Positions 47,690 to 63,300 of a DNA stretch of 64,000 bases are shown one piece after another; the first letter of the stretch is position 1, and every line of letters starts with the position of its first letter. The notes beneath the pieces are model-generated. The model ran no database searches and was not told the DNA's origin. It worked only from the letters and a program-made list of their open reading frames with translations. Where the stretch lies: positions 557,139 to 621,138 of the forward strand of contig JAHLTZ010000014.1 in assembly GCA_025786725.1 (NCBI GenBank), written 5' to 3'. The translations under genes and the position numbers were made by a program. This DNA comes from Syncephalis fuscata. Taxonomy: Eukaryota > Zoopagomycota > Zoopagomycetes > Zoopagales > Piptocephalidaceae.

Positions 47690-47830
47690 GAGTATATATA
47701 TATATACTGAATATATGCATACTGGATAACGAATCTATGATGATGAGTATTTGATGATTAATTTCACTCACCATTCATCCTTATGTTCAATAGATTTGAT
47801 GTTATCCAATTATTAAATAAATATAAATTT
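47690..47830 (+). repeat. Diverged repeat family B fragment
   Basis: Aligns with 37,070-37,150: tactg(a/g)atatatgcat(a/t)ctggataa.gaatct, gatgagtatt, catcattatgttcaatag-like end. The remaining DNA up to 48,328 is AT-rich and serves as the 3' flank of the giant gene. Confidence 0.5.
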
Positions 47831-48328
47831 TAATTTAGTTTGTAATTTGTTTTAATATTTCATAAAATCATTCATATACACATATATATGCATGTGCATT
47901 GTAAGCAGTAAATTTTGAATTAAATTAAAAAATGTACAAAATAAAGTAGAATTATTGATAATTATAAACTTTTTATATAAAATGGACTAATGCGCTAAAT
48001 TCAAAAATACATAGCTCAACTAGCTAGATTTCAGTAACATATCAGTAAAGCAGTACATTATAATAATACTTTGGAAGGTGAAAAAATGGACTAATAGCTT
48101 AGCAGAATAAAATACTGCTAATGTGTATTTGTATTATATATGTAGAGCAATACAGTAATTATGTGCATAATAGATTTATTTTTAGCGATTTAACATGGTT
48201 ATCATACACATTAATTGTGTACATAGAACATGTTTGTTATTAAAGTAATAAATTCCAGTAACAATAATTTATTTAATTAAACAATGAACAAAATAAAGCT
48301 ACCAGTTAATAATTCGTTTGGTCAGTAA

Positions 48329-51300
48329 TTATCCAGAGGTTTGCCATTCAGTCTTTTGACCATTGGCCGTAGTCTTAGTATAATACTTGGTCACGGTTAC
48401 TTTGTCGCCATCTGTTACGGTCTCAGTACGGACAACCAAAACAGTACCGTCAGAATCAGTGCTTTCCTCAATGACCTCCTCAACAATTGGACCATCTTCT
48501 TCCTCGCCTTCAATAAATTGAACCTCAGAGTGAGTTGTTTGTTGTTGCTGTTGAGCAGGTGCAGCCACTGTAGTAGCTACTGGAGCTGGAGCTGGGACTG
48601 AGACAGTCTCTTGCATCACTGGCTGCTCCTCAGTAGTTGACCATTCAGATACTACGCCATTCAATGTCTTAGTAAAGTATTTGGTGATACGGCAACTAGT
48701 AGCTCCAGTAATGGTCACAGTTCGAATAACAAGACGGCCACCATCAACGTCAACGGTCTCTTCGATACCTTCTTGCATTGCTTCTCCTACACCAGCTACC
48801 GGCTGAGCGGCGACGTTAGCCTGTGCCGTTTGAGTAATATCAGCAGCAATAGAAATGGTTGCAGTAGCGGCGGCAGTAGCGGCAGCAGCAGCAGCATCAG
48901 GACTTGGACCGGCAGGAACAGCAACCCAAACACCACCAGCGTTCAGTTGTTCAACATCACTAGTAACCCATTGGCTTATTTGACCGTTCAAGTTTTTAGT
49001 AAAGTACTTGGTAATACGACGAGTATGGCTATCGGCAATAGTAACAGTGCGGATTGTCAAATGACCTCCATCAGTATCGGTAGTTTCTTCTGTGGATTCT
49101 TGAACAGCATCATTAGCAGCACCAGCTGCAGCACCGTCTTGAGCACTAACCGCCGCAGTAGAAGCGGCACCAGCAGGAACGGCTTCCCAAACACCATCAG
49201 CATTTAATTGCTCGACATCGCTTGTCATCCATTGGCTTATTTGACCGTTCAAGTTTTTAGTAAAGTACTTGGTAATACGACGAGTATGGCTATCGGCAAT
49301 AGTAACAGTGCGGATTGTCAAATGGCCTCCATCAGTATCGGTAGTTTCTTCTGTGGATTCTTGAACAGCATCATTAGCAGCACCAGCTGCAGCACCGTCT
49401 TGAGCACTAACCGCCGCAGTAGAAGCGGCACCAGCAGGAACGGCTTCCCAAACACCATCAGCATTTAATTGCTCGACATCGCTTGTCATCCATTGGCTTA
49501 TTTGACCGTTCAAGTCTTTAGTAAAGTACTTGGTAATACGACGAATATGGCTGTCGGCAACAGTAACAGTGCGGATTGTCAAATGGCCTCCATCAGTATC
49601 TGTAGTCTCTTCGGTAGTTTCTTGAGCAGCATCATTAGCAGCACCAGTCTCAGGACCAGGACCAGGTGGCACAACTTCCCAAACGCCTTCAGCATTAAGT
49701 CGTTCACTATCGCTAGTAACCCATTGTGTAGTTTCGCCATTAAGTACCTTGGTATAATATTTTGTAACTTGACGAATATACGTGTCGGCATTAATAACAG
49801 TGCGAATGGTTAGCTTACCACCATCAGTATCGGTCTTTTCTTCAGTAAAATCTTGAACACCAACAGCGGTATTAGCAGCAGCGCCTGCGCCTACGCCAGC
49901 AGCAGCTGTTGTGGTTTGACCAATGACACCTGATGATTGAATGGCTGGCCCGGCTGCTTGTGTAATCTCTTGATGAGCTGCATGGGCTCCAGTCTTGATA
50001 CTGCCTGATGCACCAACAACTGACGTCGATCCATCGGCATTAACAACAATGTCGCCAGCTACTGATGTCTCGCCTTCGGCCTTAGCTACAATTGGTTCAA
50101 CATCGCTCGTCATCCACTGGGTAACTTGACCGTTAAGTGTTTTGGTGAAGTATTTGGTAATACGACGAACTTGAGTATCCGATATGATCACAGTGCGAAT
50201 GGACAAATGGCCGCCATCAGTGTCGGTCTCTTCTGTGGTAAACTCTTGAATACCACCTGATGGTCCAACAATGGTGACATCTTGTGGAGCTGGTGCAACT
50301 GGAGCGGCTGGCTGTTCAAGTGGCTGTTCTTCAGTATTCGACCATTCAGTGACTTCACCATTCAATGTGCGAGTGTAGTACTTGGTAATGCGGCGACAAC
50401 GACGTGTACGAACAGTAACTGTGCGTGTTACTAAACGGGCTCCTTCGGCATCAATGGTCTCATCAACTGCTTCTTCCGGCTCTCCAATCACCTCTTCATC
50501 AATTTCAGTGGCAGCTGTTGTGGTAGTGCTCGAGTCTACAACAACATTTTTATCATCACAGGTAGCTGACTTGGTGACTGCATCAGTGACTGCGCCTACG
50601 CCAGCAGCAGCTGTTGTGGTTTGACCAATGACACCTGACGATTGAATGGCTGGCCCAGCTGCTTGTGTAATCTCTTGATGAGCTGCATGGGCTCCAGTCT
50701 TGATACTGCCTGATGCGCCAACAACTGACGTCGATCCATCGGCATTAACAACAATGTCGCCAGCTACTGATGTCTCGCCTTCGGCCTTAGCTACAATTGG
50801 TTCAACATCGCTCGTCATCCACTGGGTAACTTGACCGTTAAGTGTTTTGGTGAAGTATTTGGTAATACGACGAACTTGAGTATCCGATATGATCACAGTG
50901 CGAATGGACAAATGGCCGCCATCAGTGTCGGTCTCTTCTGTGGTAAACTCTTGAATACCACCTGATGGTCCAACAATGGTGACATCTTGTGGAGCTGGTG
51001 CAACTGGAGCGGCTGGCTGTTCAAGTGGCTGTTCTTCAGTATTCGACCATTCAGTGACTTCACCATTCAATGTGCGAGTGTAGTACTTGGTAATGCGGCG
51101 ACAACGACGTGTACGAACAGTAACTGTGCGTGTTACTAAACGGGCTCCTTCGGCATCAATGGTCTCATCAACTGCTTCTTCCGGCTCTCCAATCACCTCT
51201 TCATCAATTTCAGTGGCAGCTGTTGTGGTAGTGCTCGAGTCTACAACAACATTTTTATCATCACAGGTAGCTGACTTGGTGACTGCATCAGTGACTGCGC

Positions 51301-54300
51301 CTACGCCAGCAGCAGCTGTTGTGGTTTGACCAATGACACCTGACGATTGAATGGCTGGCCCAGCTGCTTGTGTAATCTCTTGATGAGCTGCATGGGCTCC
51401 AGTCTTGATACTGCCTGATGCACCAACAACTGACGTCGATCCATCGGCATTAACAACAATGTCGCCAGCTACTGATGTCTCGCCTTCGGCCTTAGCTACA
51501 ATTGGTTCAACATCGCTCGTCATCCACTGGGTAACTTGACCGTTAAGTGTTTTGGTGAAGTATTTGGTAATACGACGAACTTGAGTATCCGATATAATCA
51601 CAGTGCGAATGGACAAATGGCCGCCATCAGCGTCAGTCTCTTCTGTGGTAAACTCTTGAATACCACCTGATGGTCCAACAATGGTGACATCTTGTGGAGC
51701 TGGTGCAACTGGAGCGGCTGGTTGACTATCAGCCTGCTTTTGTTCTTCGACAACGATGTTTTTAGTGGCAGTGGTTTCAGAGCAGCTTGAAGTATCTACA
51801 TCTACATTCACAGCAGCAGCTTCAGTTGCAACATCGGAAAGCACTGTCTCCTCAGTAGTTGTGATTATGGTCTTAGACTGCAAATCTGTCTCTTGTCTCG
51901 TTGTAGAGCAATCAACTTCCTGAATAATAGAAGTATCATGCTGTTCAATTGAGACTGTAGTTGAGTCGACGTGCTCTTCTACTGTAGTAGAAGTTTCTGC
52001 CTGGCACTCCACTATAGCACTTGTTTCTGTCGAAGTTGCAATGTCGTCTGACTCTGTTACAGTCTTCACAATCTCTACTGAATTATTGGAAGTCTGTATA
52101 ATAATTGTACAATTAATTCAATATAATAAATATATTTACATATTTACTTACCTCAAACGATTCTTGTTGTTGAGTGTTATTCTTAGTAGCAGAGCTCTTG
52201 GAAGAAATGATGGCAGCTCCGGCAGCAACTCCAGCGACAGCAGCAATACCGGCAACGACGGCAGCCGTTTTAGTCGCACTCGACGTCTTTTTAGTAGTCG
52301 ATGAAGAACCCGTTGATCTTGTTGATTCAATTGGCACTGGTGTAGAGTCGGCTGATTTGGTCGACTCCATCGACGCCGAAGCAGAACCCGTTGATCTAGT
52401 TGTTTCAACTGGTACTGGTGTAAGACCGGGCTCTTTAGCCATGGCGGGGCGGTTAGAGCGATGACGTCTACGGCGTCTCTTGCCAGTACCTGTGCCACTA
52501 GCTTCAGTAGAAGCTGGCTGCTCTCCAGATTTGGCCTTGCGGTTCTTCTTGGCACGATGCTTCTTGTGACGATGCTGCTTCTTACGACGAAGTCTCTTCT
52601 CTTTACGCCGTTCCTCACGTGCAGCCACCGCCTCTGGCGACATATCTTTAGGACCATCACCTTCCTCTTCATCGGAAGATATATCCTCACTGTCCAATGA
52701 AGCATCAGACAATAATTCCTCGTTGCTTTCATCAGCATCAGAAAGGCCAATGTCATTTTCGCTATCTTCTTCAGATTCAGGTTCCGGTTCAGGGACAGCA
52801 ACTGAAGCCTCTGGTTTAGCTGTTACAGCGGCCGCAACAGCAGCTGTAGTTGCAGCCACAGCAGTTGCAGCAGCTACAACACCCTTTTGGCCGTGGTTCT
52901 TGCGACGGTTCTTCTTCTTCTTCTTTCGTCGGCCACCAGCGCCACTAGCACCGCCATCGGCACCTTGTGGCAAGTCAGTTTCTGAATCACTTTCCTCCAA
53001 CTCCTGGCTGTCTGAAGCTGTATCAGCACCAACTTCAATCTCAACTTCATGCTCCTCAGGCACATCTAAAGCAACTTCAACAACTTCGATCGACTCTTCG
53101 CTGCGCTCTACATTCCAAGTCAAAATCAATCGATAGATAAAGCGACGTCCAAATCGAACAACAACTTGTTGCTGTTGTGTCTCTTCAGTCTTCGTCTCAG
53201 TATCAGCTTCAACCAACACACTACGCTCAACAGTTCGACCTTCTGCAGTAATCCATACATAGATTGTACGACGAATAAACAGTATACCGCCGCGAGTAAT
53301 TGAATCGGCAGTGGCCACTTGACGGTCAATAGATAAATCGGACTCAACCAAATCGACTGTTCTAAAACGCTCCTCGCCAGTAAGTTCATCCCAATAAAGA
53401 ATCTGCCAAATAACACAGCGACGTCCGTCGCGAGTAACAATAATAGCATCGTCAAATTGTTGGTCCGGATATACAGCAGCAGTGTGGACTACATCGCGCA
53501 CAAATTGTTCAGTGGCAACATTCCAACGAACAATAGCTCGGCGTACATATTCTTGTCCAGAGCGAATTAGACAAGTAGGAGCACTTCGAGTTAATTGTGC
53601 TCGATCATATGTTACATTGGCACTCTCAACCAAATACTCGATAGTACGTGTAATAATTGTCAAGGTAATAACGCACCAAATGGTAATTGTACGGCGAATA
53701 AAGCGACGACCGTCACGTACCACGATCTCTGATGTTACATCAGCATCTGATGAATCGCTATCAGAAGCAATATCAATTTCCTCACGGCGCGTAGTTCTGG
53801 TAGTTTCATCCCAAACATAAACAACACGACGAAGGAAGCGGCGTCCATTGTGAGTGACTGGCGTTACATGTCGTGCTACTGGATTGCCTGGTCGATTATA
53901 GGACTCGTCGGGAACCTCTATCTTATCATTAATAAACGATTTAGTTATTACATCCCATCGAATAATGTAACGAATAACATAATAACGACCATTACGCTCT
54001 ACCGTGGTGACAGTATCTGTGTTTTCAAGTACATCGTCCGTTATATGAACAAATTCTCGAACTTCACGTTGTTGCTGCACATCCCAGCGAACGACTAGAC
54101 GCCGTGTAAATGTACGACCTTCAACTACAACACCAGATGCAGCTGCCAAAGCATTTGGTTGTGCTGCAACATATGTAAGAGCATTGTAATCGTCGGCATC
54201 AATTTCAACGACTTCTTCAATCTCCGTGGCCTGAACTACACTCCAGCAGTATATAACAATACGAATGAATCGACGACCATTACGAACAACTTCTTCGACT

Positions 54301-57300
54301 TGCTTCATGGCCAATTGGTCGGCGCTAATAGAATCGGCAGCAACTTCAATCTCCTCATTAACTTCTTGCTGTTGTGATTCTGACCAACGAGTAATAACAC
54401 GGCGAATATAGCGCTTGCTGTCATTACGAATAACCACATCAGTAGCTCCATTGGAAAATACTTGACCAGTACAATGATAGACATCGTCAGCAGAAAGTTC
54501 AACTTCTCTTGAAACAGCTGACTGCGTGCTGTTATCCCAAAAAGTAACCACATAACGAATAAAGCGTTTTCCATCACGAACTACTATAGCGTCGTTCTCT
54601 TCTTCTACAGTAGCGGCTGATTCTAAATCGTCCAAAGCAACTTCATATGCCTCATTTACAATTGAGCTAGAAATAATATCCCATCGTGTAAATACTCGAC
54701 GAACAAATCGTCGCTGCGAACGAACAATAATGCCAGATTCAATAGATACATTATAAGCATCTGCTGATAGTGATTGCTCAATGTCTATAGTAGGCAATAA
54801 CAAGGCGGCTTCTGTAGGTCTATCAGCTTGAGCTTGGGCAGCTTCTTCAGCAGTCAAATTCATTGGCATATTAATAGGTTTACGCAAGCTCTTCTTTTCG
54901 TCATCAGCTTGCGTAGAATGGTCATGAACGCCAAATAGCTTGCTAAAGAATCCAGACTTGCGAGACGAGTGTTTCTGTTGTGATAGTAACACACCAGCAA
55001 TAACCGCACTAGCAGCGGCAGTAGATACTGCCGTGGCAGCCACTGCAGTCGTCAATATAGAGCCGGACTCGGCCTCGACCTTCACCACTTCGTCGGTGAC
55101 TTGCTGCACATCGTCCATAGCAAGTTCGACTTCTTCGGTCGCTGTCTTGTTTTCTTCGATGCTCCAGTACGTAAATACACGACGCACGAAGCGGCGGCCA
55201 TTGCGCTCAACAATCGTCTCGGACTCGGCATCGACGCTGGCTGCTTCTTTAATGTCTTCTACCGCAACTTCGACTTCTTGCTGCACTTCCTTGTTTTCTT
55301 CAACACTCCAGCGAGTGAATACGCGACGAACAAACACGCGGCCTTGTCGGACAACTACGCCAGATGTTGCAAGTGCCGATGTCGTCTCCGACTCGACCTT
55401 AATGACCTCGCCGTGCACTTGCTGCACCTCATCGGCAGCTACCTCTACATCTTCGCTAACCGTTGTGTTCTGTTCGGTGCACCAACGGCTGATGGTGCGG
55501 CGTACGAAGCGGCGGCCATTGCGAACAACAATTGCCTCAGAGCTGGCTTCAACACTTGCGGCTTCTTTAACGTCTTCAACCGCGACTTCAGCTTCACGCT
55601 GGACTTCTCGGTTCTCTTCAACGCTCCACCAAGTGAACACACGACGTACAAACAAGCGGCCATTGCGTACAACTACGCCAGATGTAGCAACAGTGTCGGC
55701 TGCTACCACAGTGGCAAGCGTAGAGCCAGACTCGGCTTCTACTTTGACTACTTCGTCGCTAACTTGCTGGACATCATCCACGGCAATCTCGACCTCGTCA
55801 GTGACCGTCTTGTTCTCTTCAGCACTCCAGCGTGTAAATTGGCGGCGTACAAAGCGACGACCATTGCGCTCAACAATCGATTCAGAGTCGACATCAATAC
55901 TAGCTGCTTCTTTGACTTCATCGGCAGCCAACTCGACTTCAACCTGGACCTCTTCGTTCTTTTCAGCGTCCCAATGCGTAAATAGACGACGAATAAACAC
56001 ACGACCATCACGAACGGCTGAGCTGGCAACAATGGCGACGGCTCCGGTAGCTGCTGCAACACCAACAACGGCAGCTGTCGTGGCTGCAGCGGCACTTGTA
56101 GTGATTGCTGTCACAAGTCCACTGCCGGCTTCCGACTCGACCTTGGTGACCTCGACTGTAGCTTCTTGCACTTCATCCACGGCAAGTTCGACTTCTTCGG
56201 TCACCGTCTTGTTTTCTTCGATGCTCCAGTACGTAAATACACGACGCACGAAGCGGCGGCCATTGCGCTCAACAACCAATTCAGATGTCGACTCGACAGT
56301 AGCTGCTTCTTTAATGTCTTCTACCGCAACTTCGACTTCTTGCTGCACTTCCTTGTTCTCTTCAACACTCCAGCGAGTAAACAAACGACGAACAAATAGA
56401 CGGCCTTGACGGACTGCAACTCCAGCTGAAGCTGCTGTGGCAACTGCGGCTTCGGTCAATATGCTGCCAGACTCGGCCTCTACCTTAACCACTTCTTCAC
56501 TGGCCTGTTGCACCTCATCAACGGCAACTTCGACTTCATCGGTCACCGTCTTGTTCTCTTCAACGTTCCAGTGCGTGAATTTACGACGTACAAATCGACG
56601 GCCATTGCGCTCGACAACGGCTTCGGCCTCGGCCTCGGCGGTGATGTTGGCTGCTTCTTTGACTTCTTCAGCGTCAACTTCGACCTCGACTTGGACCTCT
56701 TCGTTCTTTTCAGCATCCCAGCGCGTAAACAAGCGACGAACAAATAGACGGCCTTGACGGACTGCAACTCCTGCTGCTGCTGTGGCAACGACTGCTGTGG
56801 CTGCTGTGGCTGCAACTGCTGTCGTCAATATCGAGCCAGACTCAGCCTCGACCTTCACCACTTCGTCGGTGACTTGCTGCACATCGTCCACAGCTACTTC
56901 AACTTCTTCAGTCACGGCCTTGTCTTCTTCAACACTCCAGCGTGTAAAGTAGCGACGCACAAAACGACGGCCATTGCGCTCAACAATCGTCTCGGACTCG
57001 GCATCAACGCTGGCTGCTTCTTTGACTTCATCGGCAGCTAGCTCGACCTCGTACTGGACTTCCTTGTTCTCTGCAGTATTCCACCATGTGAATACGCGAC
57101 GAACAAACACGCGGCCTTGTCGGACAACTACGCCAGATGTTGCAAGTGCCGATGTCGTCTCCGACTCGACCTTAATGACCTCGCCGTGCACTTGCTGCAC
57201 CTCATCGGCAGCTACCTCTACATCTTCGCTAACCGTTGTGTTCTGTTCGGTGCACCAACGGCTGATGGTGCGGCGTACGAAGCGGCGGCCATTGCGAACA

Positions 57301-60300
57301 ACAATTGCCTCAGAGCTGGCTTCAACACTTGCGGCTTCTTTAACGTCTTCAACCGCGACTTCAGCTTCACGCTGGACTTCTCGGTTTTCTTCAACGCTCC
57401 ACCAAGTGAACACACGACGTACAAACAAGCGGCCATTGCGTACAACTACGCCAGATGTAGCAACAGTGTCGGCTGCTACCACAGTGGCAAGCGTAGAGCC
57501 AGACTCGGCTTCTACTTTGACTATTTCGTCGTTAACTTGCTGGACATCATCCACGGCAATCTCGACCTCATCAGTGACCGTCTTGTTCTCTTCAGCACTC
57601 CAGCGTGTAAATTGGCGGCGTACAAAGCGACGACCATTGCGCTCAACAATCGATTCAGAGTCGACATCAATACTGGCTGCTTCTTTGACTTCATCGGCAG
57701 CCAACTCGACTTCAACCTGGACCTCTTCGTTCTTTTCAGCGTCCCAACGCGTAAATAGACGACGAATAAACACACGACCATCACGAACGGCTGAGCTGGC
57801 AACAATGGCGACGGCTCCGGTAGCTGCTGCAACACCAACAACGGCAGCTGTCGTGGCTGCAGCGGCACTTGTAGTGATTGCTGTCACAAGTCCACTGCCG
57901 GCTTCCGACTCGACCTTGGTGACCTCGACTGTAGCTTCTTGCACTTCATCCACGGCAAGTTCGACTTCTTCGGTCACCGTCTTGTTTTCTTCGATGCTCC
58001 AGTACGTAAATACACGACGCACGAAGCGGCGGCCATTGCGCTCAACAACCAATTCAGATGTCGACTCGACAGTAGCTGCTTCTTTAATGTCTTCTACCGC
58101 AACTTCGACTTCTTGCTGCACTTCCTTGTTCTCTTCAACACTCCAGCGAGTAAACAAACGACGAACAAATAGACGGCCTTGACGGACTGCAACTCCAGCT
58201 GAAGCTGCTGTGGCAACTGCGGCTTCGGTCAATATGCTGCCAGACTCGGCCTCTACCTTAACCACTTCTTCACTGGCCTGTTGCACCTCATCAACGGCAA
58301 CTTCGACTTCATCGGTCACCGTCTTGTTCTCTTCAACATTCCAGTGCGTGAATTTACGACGTACAAATCGACGGCCATTGCGCTCGACAACGGCTTCGGC
58401 CTCGGCCTCGGCGGTGATGTTGGCTGCTTCTTTGACTTCTTCAGCGTCAACTTCGACCTCGACTTGGACCTCTTCGTTCTTTTCAGCATCCCAGCGCGTA
58501 AACAAGCGACGAACAAATAGACGGCCTTGACGGACTGCAACTCCTGCTGCTGCTGTGGCAACGACTGCTGTGGCTGCTGTGGCTGCAACTGCTGTCGTCA
58601 ATATCGAGCCAGACTCAGCCTCGACCTTCACCACTTCGTCGGTGACTTGCTGCACATCGTCCACAGCTACTTCAACTTCTTCAGTCACGGCCTTGTCTTC
58701 TTCAACACTCCAGCGTGTAAAGTAGCGACGCACAAAACGACGGCCATTGCGCTCAACAATCGTCTCGGACTCGGCATCAACGCTGGCTGCTTCTTTGACT
58801 TCATCGGCAGCTAGCTCGACCTCGTACTGGACTTCCTTGTTCTCTGCAGTATTCCACCATGTGAATACGCGACGAACAAACACGCGGCCTTGTCGGACAA
58901 CTACGCCAGATGTTGCAAGTGCCGATGTCGTCTCCGACTCGACCTTAATGACCTCGCCGTGCACTTGCTGCACCTCATCGGCAGCTACCTCTACATCTTC
59001 GCTAACCGTTGTGTTCTGTTCGGTGCACCAACGGCTGATGGTGCGGCGTACGAAGCGGCGGCCATTGCGAACAACAATTGCCTCAGAGCTGGCTTCAACA
59101 CTTGCGGCTTCTTTAACGTCTTCAACCGCGACTTCAGCTTCACGCTGGACTTCTCGGTTCTCTTCAACGCTCCACCAAGTGAACACACGACGTACAAACA
59201 AGCGGCCATTGCGTACAACTACGCCAGATGTAGCAACAGTGTCGGCTGCTACCACAGTGGCAAGCGTAGAGCCAGACTCGGCTTCTACTTTGACTACTTC
59301 GTCGCTAACTTGCTGGACATCATCCACGGCAATCTCGACCTCGTCAGTGACCGTCTTGTTCTCTTCAGCACTCCAGCGTGTAAATTGGCGGCGTACAAAG
59401 CGACGACCATTGCGCTCAACAATCGATTCAGAGTCGACATCAATACTGGCTGCTTCTTTGACTTCATCGGCAGCCAACTCGACTTCAACCTGGACCTCTT
59501 CGTTCTTTTCAGCGTCCCAACGCGTAATAGACGACGAATAAACACACGACCATCACGAACGGCTGAGCTGGCAACAATGGCGACGGCTCCGGTAGCTGCT
59601 GCAACACCAACAACGGCAGCTGTCGTGGCTGCAGCGGCACTTGTAGTGATTGCTGTCACAAGTCCACTGCCGGCTTCCGACTCGACCTTGGTGACCTCGA
59701 CTGTAGCTTCTTGCACTTCATCCACGGCAAGTTCGACTTCTTCGGTCACCGTCTTGTTTTCTTCGATGCTCCAGTACGTAAATACACGACGCACGAAGCG
59801 GCGGCCATTGCGCTCAACAACCATTCAGATGTCGACTCGACAGTAGCTGCTTCTTTAATGTCTTCTACCGCAACTTCGACTTCTTGCTGCACTTCCTTGT
59901 TCTCTTCAACACTCCAGCGAGTAAACAAACGACGAACAAATAGACGGCCTTGACGGACTGCAACTCCAGCTGAAGCTGCTGTGGCAACTGCGGCTTCGGT
60001 CAATATGCTGCCAGACTCGGCCTCTACCTTAACCACTTCTTCGCTGGCCTGTTGCACCTCATCGACGGCAACTTCGACTTCATCGGTCACCGTCTTGTTC
60101 TCTTCAACATTCCAGTGCGTGAATTTACGACGTACAAATCGACGGCCATTGCGCTCGACAACGGCTTCGGCCTCGGCCTCGGCGGTGATGTTGGCTGCTT
60201 CTTTGACTTCTTCAGCGTCAACTTCGACCTCGACTTGGACCTCTTCGTTCTTTTCAGCATCCCAGCGCGTAAACAAGCGACGAACAAATAGACGGCCTTG

Positions 60301-63300
60301 ACGGACTGCAACTCCTGCTGCTGCTGTGGCAACGACTGCTGTGGCTGCTGTGGCTGCAACTGCTGTCGTCAATATCGAGCCAGACTCAGCCTCGACCTTC
60401 ACCACTTCGTCGGTGACTTGCTGCACATCGTCCACAGCTACTTCAACTTCTTCAGTCACGGCCTTGTCTTCTTCAACACTCCAGCGTGTAAAGTAGCGAC
60501 GCACAAAACGACGGCCATTGCGCTCAACAATCGTCTCGGACTCGGCATCAACGCTGGCTGCTTCTTTGACTTCATCGGCAGCTAGCTCGACCTCGTACTG
60601 GACTTCCTTGTTCTCTGCAGTATTCCACCATGTGAATACGCGACGAACAAACACGCGGCCTTGTCGGACAACTACGCCAGATGTTGCAAGTGCCGATGTC
60701 GTCTCCGACTCGACCTTGGTGACCTCGCCGTGCACTTGCTGCACCTCATCGGCAGCTACCTCTACATCTTCGCTAACCGTTGTGTTCTGTTCGGTGCACC
60801 AACGGCTGATGGTGCGGCGTACGAAGCGGCGGCCATTGCGAACAACAATTGCCTCAGAGCTGGCTTCAACACTTGCGGCTTCTTTAACGTCTTCAACCGC
60901 GACTTCAGCTTCACGCTGGACTTCTCGGTTCTCTTCAACGCTCCACCAAGTGAACACACGACGTACAAACAAGCGGCCATTGCGTACAACTACGCCAGAT
61001 GTAGCAACAGTGTCGGCTGCTACCACAGTGGCAAGCGTAGAGCCAGACTCGGCTTCTACTTTGACTACTTCGTCGTTAACTTGCTGGACATCATCCACGG
61101 CAATCTCGACCTCATCAGTGACCGTCTTGTTCTCTTCAGCACTCCAGCGTGTAAATTGGCGGCGTACAAAGCGACGACCATTGCGCTCAACAATCGATTC
61201 AGAGTCGACATCAATACTGGCTGCTTCTTTGACTTCATCGGCAGCCAACTCGACTTCAACCTGGACCTCTTCGTTCTTTTCAGCGTCCCAACGCGTAAAT
61301 AGACGACGAATAAACACACGACCATCACGAACGGCTGAGCTGGCAACAATGGCGACGGCTCCGGTAGCTGCTGCAACACCAACAACGGCAGCTGTCGTGG
61401 CTGCAGCGGCACTTGTAGTGATTGCTGTCACAAGTCCACTGCCGGCTTCCGACTCGACCTTGGTGACCTCGACTGTAGCTTCTTGCACTTCATCCACGGC
61501 AAGTTCGACTTCTTCGGTCACCGTCTTGTTTTCTTCGATGCTCCAGTACGTAAATACACGACGCACGAAGCGGCGGCCATTGCGCTCAACAACCAATTCA
61601 GATGTCGACTCGACAGTAGCTGCTTCTTTAATGTCTTCTACCGCAACTTCGACTTCTTGCTGCACTTCCTTGTTCTCTTCAACACTCCAGCGAGTAAACA
61701 AACGACGAACAAATAGACGGCCTTGACGGACTGCAACTCCAGCTGAAGCTGCTGTGGCAACTGCGGCTTCGGTCAATATGCTGCCAGACTCGGCCTCTAC
61801 CTTAACCACTTCTTCACTGGCCTGTTGCACCTCATCAACGGCAACTTCGACTTCATCGGTCACCGTCTTGTTCTCTTCAACATTCCAGTGCGTGAATTTA
61901 CGACGTACAAATCGACGGCCATTGCGCTCGACAACGGCTTCGGCCTCGGCGGTGATGTTGGCTGCTTCTTTGACTTCTTCAGCGTCAACTTCGACCTCGA
62001 CTTGGACCTCTTCGTTCTTTTCAGCATCCCAGCGCGTAAACAAGCGCGAACAAATAGACGGCCTTGACGGACTGCAACTCCTGCTGCTGCTGTGGCAACG
62101 ACTGCTGTGGCTGCTGTGGCTGCAACTGCTGTCGTCAATATCGAGCCAGACTCAGCCTCGACCTTCACCACTTCGTCGGTGACTTGCTGCACATCGTCCA
62201 CAGCTACTTCAACTTCTTCAGTCACGGCCTTGTCTTCTTCAACACTCCAGCGTGTAAAGTAGCGACGCACGAAGCGACGGCCATTGCGCTCAACAATCGT
62301 CTCGGACTCGGCATCAACGCTGGCTGCTTCTTTGACTTCATCGGCAGCTAGCTCGACCTCGTACTGGACTTCCTTGTTCTCTGCAGTATTCCACCATGTG
62401 AATACGCGACGAACAAACACGCGGCCTTGTCGGACAACTACGCCAGATGTTGCAAGTGCCGATGTCTCCGACTCGACCTTAATGACCTCGCCGTGCACTT
62501 GCTGCACCTCATCGGCAGCTACCTCTACATCTTCGCTAACCGTTTGTTCTGTTCGGTGCACCAACGGCTGATGGTGCGGCGTACGAAGCGGCGGCCATTG
62601 CGAACACAATTGCCTCAGAGCTGGCTTCAACACTTGCGGCTTCTTTAACGTCTTCAACCGCGACTTCAGCTTCACGCTGGACTTCTCGGTTCTCTTCAAC
62701 GCTCCACCAAGTGAACACACGACGTACAAACAAGCGGCCATTGCGTACAACTACGCCAGATGTAGCAACAGTGTCGGCTGCTACCACAGTGGCAAGCGTA
62801 GAGCCAGACTCGGCTTCTACTTTGACTACTTCGTCGCTAACTTGCTGGACATCATCCACGGCAATCTCGACCTCATCAGTGACCGTCTTGTTCTCTTCAG
62901 CACTCCAGCGTGTAAATTGGCGGCGTACAAAGCGACGACCATTGCGCTCAACAATCGATTCAGAGTCGACATCAATACTGGCTGCTTCTTTGACTTCATC
63001 GGCAGCCAACTCGACTTCAACCTGGACCTCTTCGTTCTTTTCAGCGTCCCAACGCGTAAATAGACGACGAATAAACACACGACCATCACGAACGGCTGAG
63101 CTGGCAACAATGGCGACGGCTCCGGTAGCTGCTGCAACACCAACAACGGCAGCTGTCGTGGCTGCAGCGGCACTTGTAGTGATTGCTGTCACAAGTCCAC
63201 TGCCGGCTTCCGACTCGACCTTGGTGACCTCGACTGTAGCTTCTTGCACTTCATCCACGGCAAGTTCGACTTCTTCGGTCACCGTCTTTTTTCTTCGATG

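Noticed and set aside
54940-61726. Long plus-strand frames of 200-490 codons, Ser/Thr/Arg-rich (TSSTATSTSCCTSLFSS-like), recurring at the repeat period
   Set aside because: They are the reverse complement of the giant minus-strand repeat gene. Their composition follows from its codon use, they recur with its 1,773-bp period, and they have no start or splice context.
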